Positions 34,182-41,688 of a stretch of 64,000 bases of DNA are shown in pieces. Each line of letters starts with the position of its first letter. Within the stretch, counting starts at the first letter, position 1. Source of the DNA: Deltaproteobacteria bacterium. GTDB taxonomy: Bacteria > Desulfobacterota > GWC2-55-46. The translations under genes and the position numbers were made by a program. Under the pieces are notes generated by a model that was given only the letters and a program-made list of their open reading frames with translations, did no database searches and was not told where the DNA came from. The stretch is taken from assembly GCA_016218105.1 (NCBI GenBank), contig JACRET010000010.1, positions 62,001 through 126,000 of the forward strand, written 5' to 3'.

Positions 34182-34235
34182 GATGCATATGCAAAGCGAG
34201 CGCATTCCCCGCAGTCTTCTGCGGGGAGCTTCAAC
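34182..34235 (+). repeat. Repeat element B, free copy
   Basis: GATGCATATGCAAAGCGAGCGCATT followed by the stem CCCCGCAG / CTGCGGGG and AGCTTCAAC. This is the same sequence that is nested inside A repeats at 18964 and 59847, but it stands alone here, 40 bases after a short A copy. Confidence 0.75.
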
Positions 34236-34279
34236 AAATGCCGATCTCATTTTTATCCCTCTATAAAACCTATTATCCC

Positions 34280-34308
34280 TTGACATAAAATTAATCAACT
34301 GGGATAAT
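34280..34308 (+). promoter_or_regulatory. Sigma-70 promoter of the ftsE operon
   Basis: TTGACA (34280-34285) and GATAAT (34303-34308), spacer 17. It is about 118 bases before ftsE and follows directly on repeats A and B. Confidence 0.7.
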
Positions 34309-34425
34309 AACGGCGATCTTGCGTTTAACCCTAACTTGCTAAAAACAAACGATTTTTCAGGCGCAGAGGTCGCGCTTTTGAGATATTTCAACTAAAAAAG
34401 ACCCTTTCCCCGGATAGTCCCCTTT

Positions 34426-35076
34426 ATGATACAGCTTTTCCATGTCACTAAGAGCTTTGAAGGCGCCACAGCCCTTTCCGATATCACACTTAAGATAGCA
34501 AAGGGTGAGTTCCTTTTTATCACAGGGCCAAGCGGGGCCGGAAAATCTACCCTGTTAAGGATAATGTTCGGTTCAGAGTCCCCGACCGGGGGGCAGATAA
34601 TCATAGACGGCAGGAACTACGTCAAGATCCCCCGCAACGAAATTGCGCAGCTCCGCAGGCGCATCGGGTTTGTCTTCCAGGACTTCAAGCTCCTGCCGAA
34701 CAGGACCGTATTCGACAATGTCGCCCTGTCCCTTAAGGTAATGGGGGTTAATCCGAGGGAGATAAAAAACAGGGTCAACCGGATGCTCTCTTACGTAAAG
34801 CTCCAGCACAGGGCGAACTTCAAGCCCATCACCCTTTCAGGAGGAGAGCAGCAGAGGGTGGCGATCGCGAGGGCGCTTGTAAAGGAGCCTGCGATAATCC
34901 TCGCTGATGAGCCCACCGGCAACCTTGATCCCGCATTGTCGTTGGAGACCCTTGAACTTTTCAGGGAGGTCAACGGCAGGGGGACGACCGTAGTGGTCGC
35001 CACGCACGACAAAGGGCTTATCGAGCGTTACAGCAGAAGGACCATACATATAGAAGGCGGGAGGCTGATCGAATGA
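34426..35076 (+). CDS. ftsE: Cell division ATP-binding protein FtsE
   Basis: A 216-residue ABC ATPase that works with FtsX at the division site to control peptidoglycan hydrolysis through EnvC. Motifs: Walker A GPSGAGKSTLLR, Q-loop FVFQDFKLLP (typical FtsE), signature LSGGEQQRVAIARAL, Walker B IILADEPTGNLDP and switch His in VVATHDKG. The four-base overlap ATGA with ftsX indicates coupled translation. Confidence 0.98.
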   Translation: MIQLFHVTKSFEGATALSDITLKIAKGEFLFITGPSGAGKSTLLRIMFGSESPTGGQIIIDGRNYVKIPRNEIAQLRRRIGFVFQDFKLLPNRTVFDNVALSLKVMGVNPREIKNRVNRMLSYVKLQHRANFKPITLSGGEQQRVAIARALVKEPAIILADEPTGNLDPALSLETLELFREVNGRGTTVVVATHDKGLIERYSRRTIHIEGGRLIE

Positions 35077-35969
35077 GCCTGTCGGGAGCAAGTATTGCGT
35101 ATATACTCGGCGACGCCATCCGCTCGTTAAGAGAGAACCTCGCCACGACCATCCTTACCGCCATTACTCTGGGCTTTTCTCTCTCGATTTTCGCCGTCTT
35201 CCTGTTCGTATTCCTTAACATGAACTCTGTCATCAGCAGCTGGGGCGACAGGACCCACATAGTGGCGTATGTCAAGGACAGCGCGGTGGCCGAAGGGGTC
35301 GAGAACATAAGGCAGGGGATATTAAAGATACCTGGGGTCAGGACAGCGGACTTCGTCTCCAAGGAAAAGGCGTTGAACGAACTCAAGGAAGAGCTTAAGG
35401 GGCACGAATCGATACTTGAGGGGGTCGATGAAAACCCGCTCCCAGCCTCTTTCGACATAAAGGTGGGCGATACCTACAAAAATCCGTCACAGGTCACGTA
35501 TGTTGTTGATAAGCTTAAAGCTCTGGCATGGGTGGAGGACGTTCAGTACAGCCAGGAATGGGTCGAGAAGTTCTCGGCGTTCTTGAGGTTTATAGAGCTT
35601 GCGGCCTTGGTGATAGGCATCTTCCTCGCGGCGGCGACGGTTTTTATAATTTCAAATACCATACGCCTTACTGTTTACGCCAGGAAAGACGAGATCGAGG
35701 TCATGAGCCTTGTCGGGGCGTCAGACGCCTTCATAAAGATACCTTTCCTTATCGAAGGGATGCTCCAGGGATTGATCGGGGGTATCATGTCGGCCTGCAT
35801 ACTGGGGATAGGGCGGCTTGTCATCATATCTAAAATCCCCGCCTATTTTAATTTTGTAGTAGCCTCTCCGTTCCCGTATCCTGTTCTTATCGGTATACTG
35901 ATATTTACAGGCATATTGATGGGCACAGCTGGAAGCCTGATCTCCATGGGAAGGTTCCTGAAGGTATGA
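35073..35969 (+). CDS. ftsX: Cell division membrane protein FtsX
   Basis: A 298-residue membrane protein with four segments (about 22-48, 170-196, 222-247, 266-290) and a large periplasmic loop (about 50-165) that binds EnvC. It has the FtsX_ECD signs HIVAYVKDSAVAEGV and VSKEKALNELKEEL, and the MacB-like permease region with RKDEIEVMSLVGASDAFIK (the charged coupling loop). It overlaps ftsE and envC by four bases on both sides, the classical FtsEX-EnvC operon. Confidence 0.97.
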   Translation: MSLSGASIAYILGDAIRSLRENLATTILTAITLGFSLSIFAVFLFVFLNMNSVISSWGDRTHIVAYVKDSAVAEGVENIRQGILKIPGVRTADFVSKEKALNELKEELKGHESILEGVDENPLPASFDIKVGDTYKNPSQVTYVVDKLKALAWVEDVQYSQEWVEKFSAFLRFIELAALVIGIFLAAATVFIISNTIRLTVYARKDEIEVMSLVGASDAFIKIPFLIEGMLQGLIGGIMSACILGIGRLVIISKIPAYFNFVVASPFPYPVLIGILIFTGILMGTAGSLISMGRFLKV

Positions 35970-37054
35970 GGACCTTTTTTCTCCTTGTCATATTGGCCTT
36001 TCTGGCGGCCCCAGCGTATTCAAAGACGGCCTCGAAGCAGGAGCTTATAAAAAAAGAGAAGAAGCTTGAAGACGTCAAAAAACAGATACGGGAGGAGAAA
36101 AAGAGCGTAAAGGTCATCGCCGAGAAAGAGACGAACGTTCTTGGAGAGCTTGATGAGATAAACAAAAGCCTTGTGGTCAAAAGGGAAGAGCTTAAAAAAG
36201 TCGAGGCTTCGATATATTCGATACAGAAAAATATCAACAGCGCCAGCCAGAATATCTCTAAAATAGAGAAGGAGATCAAGGCGCTATCCCTGAAACTTAA
36301 GGCCCGCATGAAGGCGATGTACAAGATGCGCCGGGGCGAGACGATGCGGGTGCTTTTCTCGTCAGACTCCTCAAAAGACCTCGGCAGAAGGCATAAGTAC
36401 CTTACCATGATAATGGACAATGACACCGATCTCATGTCCGGTTACGAAGCGAAGCTTGCCGATCTTCAGGCGGAAAAACAAAAGCTCGCCGTGCTTTATT
36501 CGGATATGGCGAACTCAAAAAGGGAAATCACCGTAAAGAAGGGCGAGACAGAAGGGCTCCAGAGGACGAGGCTTGCCCTCCTTGCGGGCATAAAGCAGGA
36601 GAAGGAAAAAAAGACTAAATTAATAAAGGAACTCGAACAGGCTGCCGAAGAGTTAAGCAGCCTCATTGACAGGCTGAGCGCGAGTGATGAGCCGCCTCCA
36701 GCCGATTACGGCGCGGGTTTTGCCTCGATGAAGGGCAGGCTCCGGATGCCGGTCAGCGGCAATATAGTTTCCGTCTATGGCAAGGTGAAGCATCCCAGGT
36801 TTCAGACCGTTACGTTCAATAACGGGATCATGATAGAGGCGCCTGTCGGCACGCCTGTCAGGAACACATATGAAGGTAAAATAATATATGCCGGGTGGCT
36901 TAAAGGTTACGGCCAGATGATGATAATAGATCATAAAGGCGGCTATTACACGCTCTTCGCGCATCTTTCGAAGTTCATTAAGGAAAAGGGAGATACCGTA
37001 AAGGGCGGCGAAGAAGTGGCCCTTGTCGGCGACACCGGCCCCACAGCCGCGTGA
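35966..37054 (+). CDS. envC: EnvC-like murein hydrolase activator, stopped early by an in-frame TGA
   Basis: An exported protein with signal peptide (about 1-19, LLVILAFLAAPAYS), two long coiled coils (about 22-115 and 155-230) and a LytM/M23-like domain (about 250-362). The metal site is not a canonical hydrolase: NNGIMIEAPVGTPV replaces the HxGxD motif, as in E. coli EnvC, while YTLFAHLSK is kept. EnvC activates amidases at the septum under FtsEX control. The frame stops at TGA 37052-37054 after GDTGPTAA, yet the next 22 codons in the same frame read GLYFEIRQKGVPRDPSAWLA then GK and TAA at 37121-37123, the expected LytM end. So the gene carries a nonsense change, is read through, or the base is an assembly error. 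The full-length frame is 35966-37123. Confidence 0.9.
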   Translation: MRTFFLLVILAFLAAPAYSKTASKQELIKKEKKLEDVKKQIREEKKSVKVIAEKETNVLGELDEINKSLVVKREELKKVEASIYSIQKNINSASQNISKIEKEIKALSLKLKARMKAMYKMRRGETMRVLFSSDSSKDLGRRHKYLTMIMDNDTDLMSGYEAKLADLQAEKQKLAVLYSDMANSKREITVKKGETEGLQRTRLALLAGIKQEKEKKTKLIKELEQAAEELSSLIDRLSASDEPPPADYGAGFASMKGRLRMPVSGNIVSVYGKVKHPRFQTVTFNNGIMIEAPVGTPVRNTYEGKIIYAGWLKGYGQMMIIDHKGGYYTLFAHLSKFIKEKGDTVKGGEEVALVGDTGPTAA

Positions 37055-37225
37055 GGGCTGTATTTCGAAATAAGGCAGAAAGGCGTGCCGAGAGACCCTT
37101 CCGCGTGGCTCGCGGGAAAATAATTGTGCAGTCCCGTGTTTTTTTTGGTTTTTTTTGTTTCCGCTATATGATTTAATATACCGAAAGCTTTTCAGCGGTT
37201 CTTTTGCTTTTAAGAGGAGGATTAG

Positions 37226-38551
37226 ATGATCAAGAGGCTTACAAGGCCCAGGTTTTTGACCGGAGTACTGACAGTGGTGGCGATATTTACTTTTGCTTCC
37301 TGGGGAATGACCCAGAAGGTTGTCGCTGTCCCTAATAATACCTATGAAAGTCTTAAGATATTTACGGATGTGCTCGGCATAGTGCAGGAGAATTACGCCG
37401 AAAACGTAGATACGAAAGATATAATGTATAACGCCATCAAAGGGATGGTAAAGGGATTGGACCCGCACTCAAGCTTTCTTACCCCTGAAGAATATACCGA
37501 GATGCAGATAGACACCAAGGGCAGTTTTGGCGGCATAGGCATCGAGATAGGCGTCAAAGACAGCGTCCTTACGGTCGTAGCCCCTATAGAGGATACACCG
37601 GCCTTCAAGGCGGGACTCCTGGCCGGAGACAAGATCGTCAAGATAGGCGAAAAGTCGACAAAAGACCTCTCGTTAAATGAGGCCGTAAACCTTATGAGAG
37701 GCCCCAAGGACACCCCGGTCGTAATCAGCATAATGCGGGAGGGTTTTGACTCGCCGCGGCCGTTTACGATAAACAGGGCCATTATAAAGGTAAAGAGCGT
37801 CAAGTTTAAGATGCTCGAAGAAGGGTACGGTTATGTGAGGATAGCGCAGTTCCAGGAGTCCACTACGGAAGACCTTGAGAAGGCGTTGAAGGAGCTTAAC
37901 GGAAAAAATAAGCTCAAGGGCCTGGTGCTGGACTTGAGGAATAACCCGGGCGGGCTCCTCCAGGAGGCGGTATCGGTATCCAATGAGTTCATCGACTCAG
38001 GGCTCATAGTATATACAAAGGGCAGGGCGGCCGGACAGGACATGACCTTCAACGCGGACAGCGCCAGGAGCCAGCCGGATTACCCGATGATAATCCTCGT
38101 AAATAACGGAAGCGCGAGCGCGTCGGAAATCGTGGCGGGCGCGCTGCAGGACCACAAGAGGGCGATAGTGCTCGGCACCACGACTTTCGGAAAGGGCTCG
38201 GTCCAGACCATAATCCCGTTATCCGACGGCTCGGCTGTAAGGCTTACGACCTCGAAGTACTACACCCCTTCAGGAAGGTCGATACAGGCAAAGGGTATTG
38301 AGCCCGACATCGTTGTAGGGGAAACCCCCAAAGGGCATCTTAAAGAAAAAGACCTTGAGGGGCATCTGGCTCCGGAAGGCCCTGCGGTGCCTGAGAAGCT
38401 GGACAACAGGAAAGACAAGGAAATAGAGAAGATAAAGATAAGCGAGCCGGCTGTGAAAGCCGATGACAAAGAAGACGTTCAGCTTAAGAGGGCGCTCGAT
38501 TACCTGAAGAGCTGGTATATATTCCGTAATACAAGCCAGAAGGTGAGTTGA
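37226..38551 (+). CDS. ctpA: Carboxy-terminal processing protease CtpA (S41)
   Basis: A 441-residue periplasmic serine protease that trims proteins from their C-terminus. N-terminal anchor or signal (about 10-30, FLTGVLTVVAIFTFASWG), lead sequence DVLGIVQENYAENVD, PDZ domain (about 85-170, SFGGIGIEIGVKDS, GLLAGDKIVKIGE), and the S41 domain with the catalytic Ser in NNGSASASEIVAGAL and Lys in TTFGKGSVQTI. The conserved YYTPSGRSIQAKGIEPDI ends it. A Lys/Glu-rich tail (about 370-420) follows. Gene order ftsEX-envC-ctpA is common. A terminator closes the unit. Confidence 0.97.
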   Translation: MIKRLTRPRFLTGVLTVVAIFTFASWGMTQKVVAVPNNTYESLKIFTDVLGIVQENYAENVDTKDIMYNAIKGMVKGLDPHSSFLTPEEYTEMQIDTKGSFGGIGIEIGVKDSVLTVVAPIEDTPAFKAGLLAGDKIVKIGEKSTKDLSLNEAVNLMRGPKDTPVVISIMREGFDSPRPFTINRAIIKVKSVKFKMLEEGYGYVRIAQFQESTTEDLEKALKELNGKNKLKGLVLDLRNNPGGLLQEAVSVSNEFIDSGLIVYTKGRAAGQDMTFNADSARSQPDYPMIILVNNGSASASEIVAGALQDHKRAIVLGTTTFGKGSVQTIIPLSDGSAVRLTTSKYYTPSGRSIQAKGIEPDIVVGETPKGHLKEKDLEGHLAPEGPAVPEKLDNRKDKEIEKIKISEPAVKADDKEDVQLKRALDYLKSWYIFRNTSQKVS

Positions 38552-38565
38552 AAATTCTTTAAAAG

Positions 38566-38598
38566 CCGGGCAGGCAAAAAAACTGTCCGGTTTTTTTT
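38566..38598 (+). terminator. Rho-independent terminator after ctpA
   Basis: CCGGGCAG (38566-38573) pairs with CTGTCCGG (38583-38590), with one G-T pair, followed by eight T. It ends the ftsE-ctpA unit before the bacteriohemerythrin gene. Confidence 0.85.
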
Positions 38599-38616
38599 GC
38601 ATCAGGAGACTGAGGG

Positions 38617-39021
38617 ATGGCGCTTTTTCAGTGGAATGACAGCTTCAGCGTAGATGTAGCTATCTTCAACACTCATCACAAAAAACTGGTAGAGCTTATA
38701 AACGAGCTTTATGAGGCTATGCGCGTTGGAAAAGGGCCACAGGCTGTGGGCGGGGTACTTAAAAGCCTGCTGGAATATACAAAGGTGCATTTCTCATCCG
38801 AGCAGTACCTGATGGCCGCTCATAATTATCCCGGATATGAAGAGCACAAGAGAGAGCATGATGAGCTTGTAAAAAAAGTTACGGACCTTATGGAAAAACA
38901 GAGCCGCGGCACAGCTGTCACTGTGGAGGTGTTCAACTTCCTTAAAGACTGGCTTTCAAATCATATAATGACAACCGATAAGAAGTACGGCGCCTTCTTT
39001 AATGACAAGGGTATAAAATAG
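38617..39021 (+). CDS. Bacteriohemerythrin (second copy)
   Basis: A 134-residue hemerythrin. Ligands: FNTHHKKLVE (helix A His), VHFSSEQYLM (H-x3-E), HKREHDELVKK (H-x3-H) and NHIMTTDKKY (H-x4-D). It binds O2 at a di-iron centre in the cytoplasm. It lies between the ctpA terminator and the polysaccharide deacetylase, a place not usually occupied by this family, and the deacetylase starts seven bases after its stop, so both may be cotranscribed. The start ATG follows GGAGACTGAGGG. Confidence 0.94.
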   Translation: MALFQWNDSFSVDVAIFNTHHKKLVELINELYEAMRVGKGPQAVGGVLKSLLEYTKVHFSSEQYLMAAHNYPGYEEHKREHDELVKKVTDLMEKQSRGTAVTVEVFNFLKDWLSNHIMTTDKKYGAFFNDKGIK

Positions 39022-39028
39022 CTGAGTA

Positions 39029-39916
39029 ATGGAAAAAAAAGATAAAAATAAGGCCCTCCTTCCCTGGGGCTTTTTAGCCCTGGGGTTCATCCTGGGTTCT
39101 GTTTCAATTTTTCTTTTTTTAAAATATGCCGATTTGACAAAACCCCCTGTCGAAGCGCCGCCGCTAAAGATCACCACGCAAGAGGAACCAAAGCCGCCCG
39201 AAGAGGTCCCGCCTCCGCCACCAGAAAAGCCCGATGAACCAGCGACGATGCCGAGGATAGCCATAGTCATCGATGATATGGGGCAGGATATCGGAAAATT
39301 AAGGGAGCTGTTCACTGTCGGCGGGCCGATAACCATAGCCGTCATGCCCAACATGAGGTATTCGAAGGAGACCGCGAGGGAGGCCCGCCTGAAGGGATGG
39401 GACGTGATACTGCATCTCCCTATGGAACCGAAGGAACTGTCGGAGAACGATCCCGGCGCCGGAGCGCTCCTTACGGCCATGAGTACGGAAGAGATAACCG
39501 CGCAGGTGGAGAGAGACCTTTCTGCCGTGCCGGACGTGATAGGCGTAAATAATCACATGGGCTCGAAGTTTACTGAAGACGAGAGCGACATGCGGGCGGT
39601 GCTCGGTGTCATAAAGAAAAAAAACATGTTCTTCCTTGACAGCCGCACGTCCGCTAATTCCGTGGCGGGGAGGCTCGCCAAAGAGCTTGGGGTAAGGAAT
39701 GCCGACCGCAGCGTCTTCCTCGACAATACCCGCGATGTGGCATACATCAAAGGCCAGATAGGGGAGCTTGTAAGCATAGCGAAGAGGCGGGGCAAGGCTA
39801 TAGGCATAGGGCACCCTTACCCGGAAACGCTCGAAGCCCTTAAAGCTACTGTTTCAGGGTTGGATGAAAAGGGGATCGCGGTGGTGAAGCTCTCGGATAT
39901 CGTCGAGCGTAAATAA
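39029..39916 (+). CDS. Divergent polysaccharide deacetylase family protein
   Basis: A 295-residue protein with one N-terminal membrane segment (about 10-31, FLALGFILGSVSIFLFLKY), a Pro-rich spacer (about 38-70) and a domain of the divergent polysaccharide deacetylase family (about 72-295). Visible landmarks are AIVIDDMGQDIGKLRE with the metal Asp pair, VMPNMRYSKETA, HLPMEPK, NNHMGSKFTEDE, FFLDSRTSANS and GHPYPETLEAL. The domain belongs to the NodB-like fold and is expected in the periplasm, acting on a glycan. Position after ctpA is common in related genomes. Confidence 0.92.
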   Translation: MEKKDKNKALLPWGFLALGFILGSVSIFLFLKYADLTKPPVEAPPLKITTQEEPKPPEEVPPPPPEKPDEPATMPRIAIVIDDMGQDIGKLRELFTVGGPITIAVMPNMRYSKETAREARLKGWDVILHLPMEPKELSENDPGAGALLTAMSTEEITAQVERDLSAVPDVIGVNNHMGSKFTEDESDMRAVLGVIKKKNMFFLDSRTSANSVAGRLAKELGVRNADRSVFLDNTRDVAYIKGQIGELVSIAKRRGKAIGIGHPYPETLEALKATVSGLDEKGIAVVKLSDIVERK

Positions 39917-39978
39917 TCCTTCTCTTTTTTCACCCCATCAGCCTCTATTTTGTTCTAAACAGGAGCTTAAAAATACAG

Positions 39979-39998
39979 CCAAAACAATTTTGTTTTGG
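39979..39998 (+). other. Perfect palindrome upstream of the cold-shock promoter
   Basis: CCAAAACAA-TT-TTGTTTTGG, nine-base arms around two bases, 14 bases before the -35 of the csp promoter. It has no T-run right after it, so it is a poor terminator for the deacetylase gene; an operator or an mRNA 3'-end stem is possible. Confidence 0.4.
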
Positions 39999-40012
39999 TT
40001 GATTAAAAAAGC

Positions 40013-40041
40013 TTGACAGGGTATGTACTTCTTGGTAGGAT
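40013..40041 (+). promoter_or_regulatory. Promoter of the cold-shock gene
   Basis: TTGACA (40013-40018), 17-base spacer, TAGGAT (40036-40041). The transcript would start near 40048 and carry an untranslated leader of about 130 bases, as cold-shock mRNAs usually do. Confidence 0.75.
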
Positions 40042-40098
40042 GACCCTAAATTTTAACTTGGGTATTCTAATTTGCAGTTAATTGGTTTTGGTTATCGG

Positions 40099-40130
40099 GC
40101 CGTGGAAGGACCGCAGTAACCTTCCACGGC
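40099..40130 (+). promoter_or_regulatory. Hairpin in the cold-shock mRNA leader
   Basis: GCCGTGGAAGG and CCTTCCACGGC form an 11-bp perfect stem with a 10-base loop, followed by TTTATTT. It could work as an attenuator, a thermosensitive structure or a stabilising element. It ends 46 bases before the start codon. Confidence 0.55.
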
Positions 40131-40176
40131 TTTATTTATGCTGCAAGAGAGTTCCAAAGAAAAAAGGAGGCACAGA

Positions 40177-40377
40177 ATGGCCAGAGGTAAAGTAAAGTGG
40201 TTTAACGACACAAAAGGTTTTGGTTTCATCCAGCAGGAATCCGGTGAGGATGTCTTCGTCCATTACACCGCAATTACCGGTGAAGGATTCAAGACCCTCA
40301 AAGAAGGTGAGGAGGTCGAATTCGAAATCACCCAGGGTCCCAAGGGCCCTCAGGCATCTAACGTAGTGAAGGTCTAA
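40177..40377 (+). CDS. csp: Cold-shock protein (CspA family)
   Basis: A 66-residue single cold-shock domain, an RNA chaperone that binds single-stranded RNA and DNA. RNP1 is KGFGFIQQ and RNP2 is VFVHYTAI. Start [11 protein letters not shown] is chosen because AAGGAGG lies six bases before it; the open frame goes 13 codons further upstream without a binding site. Own promoter with long leader and own terminator. Confidence 0.97.
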   Translation: MARGKVKWFNDTKGFGFIQQESGEDVFVHYTAITGEGFKTLKEGEEVEFEITQGPKGPQASNVVKV

Positions 40378-40461
40378 TAGCTGCACCTAAAATATCGCTC
40401 ATACAGAGACTATTGATCAAAAGCAGCACGGTTTCTACTACTGAAGCTCCATATGGCAAGC

Positions 40462-40498
40462 AACCCCCTTTTGCTCTCATGTAAAAGGGGGTTTTTTT
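40462..40498 (+). terminator. Rho-independent terminator after the cold-shock gene
   Basis: AACCCCCTTTT (40462-40472) pairs with AAAAGGGGGTT (40483-40493), 11 bp, followed by more T. Between here and 40601 nothing is recognised. Confidence 0.92.
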
Positions 40499-40601
40499 AT
40501 TAAGGTATCCCTGATTATTTCATTAGAACTCGGCCGCTGGCAGTAGTAAGGAAACGGCCTTCTGTTTGGGGGGCATTTTCTGCAGCCCTGAAAAGCCTTT
40601 A

Positions 40602-40630
40602 TTGTAATTATTTTTGCATTCTGTTATCAT
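40602..40630 (+). promoter_or_regulatory. Promoter of the ispA-dxs-tlyA operon
   Basis: TTGTAA (40602-40607), 17-base spacer, TATCAT (40625-40630). Transcription would begin near 40637, which rules out the ATG at 40614 as translation start for ispA. A small stem GGCTGAAA / TTTCAGCC (40670-40693) lies in the leader. Confidence 0.55.
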
Positions 40631-40781
40631 AAATAAATGCGGTAAAAGCAGCTATTGTGTCTATAGAGTGGCTGAAAACCCGGGCTTTCAGCCGGGGATA
40701 AAGCCGATAGTTATTAAACTGATGTGGAATCCGGCGGGACCGTACCGAAGTTTTCCGCCATATCTCTGTTTAAGAGGCCCT

Positions 40782-41663
40782 TTGGACCTGAAGAAATATC
40801 TTGCCGAAAAGGCAGCGCTAGTAAACAACGGGCTTAAATCACTCCTCGCCAAAGAGGATGAATATCCTCAAAGCCTTCATAAGGCTATGCATTACAGCCT
40901 CTTTGCCGGCGGCAAAAGGATAAGGCCTGTCCTGGTCCTTGCCGCGTCCGAGGCTGTCGGAGGGAGTATTGAGCACGCTCTAAATGCGGCATGCGCATTT
41001 GAGTGCATACATACATACTCCCTTATCCATGACGACCTTCCCGCGATCGATAATGACGACTTGAGAAGGGGCAGGCCCACCTGCCATAAAGTCTTCGGGG
41101 AGGCGGCCGCCATACTCTCGGGAGACGCGCTCCTTACGGCGGCCTTCGAGATTCTTGCCGCCACCCCCGGCGTAGACCGCGGGCTTATAGTAAAGGCGAT
41201 ACTGGAGCTCTCAAAGGCTTCCGGGTCTACGGGCATGATAGGCGGCCAGATGGTCGATATCGAATCCGAGGGCAAGGACATCTCCTTTCCAGCGCTTGAA
41301 TACATACACATCCATAAGACGGGAGAGCTTATACTCGCGGCCGTAAGGTGTGGCGCCGTACTCGGCGGCGCAGATGACGGGAAGCTGAAGCTTATCTCCA
41401 GGTACGGCAAGTCCATAGGCCTCGCGTTCCAGATAGCCGATGATATTCTCGATGTGGAAGGCTCTACCGAGGTCACAGGCAAGCCCGTGGGCGGAGACCA
41501 GAAAAAGGGGAAGGCTACATACCCTTCACTGATAGGTCTGGAGGAATCGAAAAAAAGGGCGAGAGAACTGGTTGAACTGGCCATTGAATCGCTTAAGGGT
41601 TTTGACGCGAAGGCTGACCCCCTGAGGGAAATCGCAAGGTACATCGCGGTAAGGGATAAGTAA
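40782..41663 (+). CDS. ispA: Polyprenyl (farnesyl/geranyl) diphosphate synthase
   Basis: Condenses isopentenyl and allylic diphosphates to farnesyl (C15) diphosphate. The start is TTG 40782 ([14 protein letters not shown]), five bases after AGAGG; it gives 293 residues, the normal size. The open frame extends to 40614 but without family similarity. Motifs: [19 protein letters not shown], first Asp-rich motif in [46 protein letters not shown], and second Asp-rich motif [12 protein letters not shown], with [12 protein letters not shown]. It is followed by dxs, 25 bases later, and tlyA, the usual isoprenoid operon; xseB is not present in front. Confidence 0.94.
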   Translation: MDLKKYLAEKAALVNNGLKSLLAKEDEYPQSLHKAMHYSLFAGGKRIRPVLVLAASEAVGGSIEHALNAACAFECIHTYSLIHDDLPAIDNDDLRRGRPTCHKVFGEAAAILSGDALLTAAFEILAATPGVDRGLIVKAILELSKASGSTGMIGGQMVDIESEGKDISFPALEYIHIHKTGELILAAVRCGAVLGGADDGKLKLISRYGKSIGLAFQIADDILDVEGSTEVTGKPVGGDQKKGKATYPSLIGLEESKKRARELVELAIESLKGFDAKADPLREIARYIAVRDK

Positions 41664-41688
41664 TGGAGTCGCAGGAAGGCGTATTTGT

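Noticed and set aside
33983-34235. CRISPR-like repetition of short palindromes
   Set aside because: The units are dispersed elements of different families, not equal repeats with unique spacers, and no cas gene is present.
37124-37225. Promoter for ctpA (TATGAT near 37165)
   Set aside because: The -10-like sequence has no usable -35, only T-runs; too weak to list.
40378-40601. tRNA or small RNA gene after the cold-shock gene
   Set aside because: No cloverleaf or CCA-end pattern; only the terminator hairpin is evident.
40614-40781. Longer N-terminus for ispA from the ATG at 40614
   Set aside because: The start would be inside the promoter (40602-40630), and the added 56 residues have no similarity to prenyl synthases.
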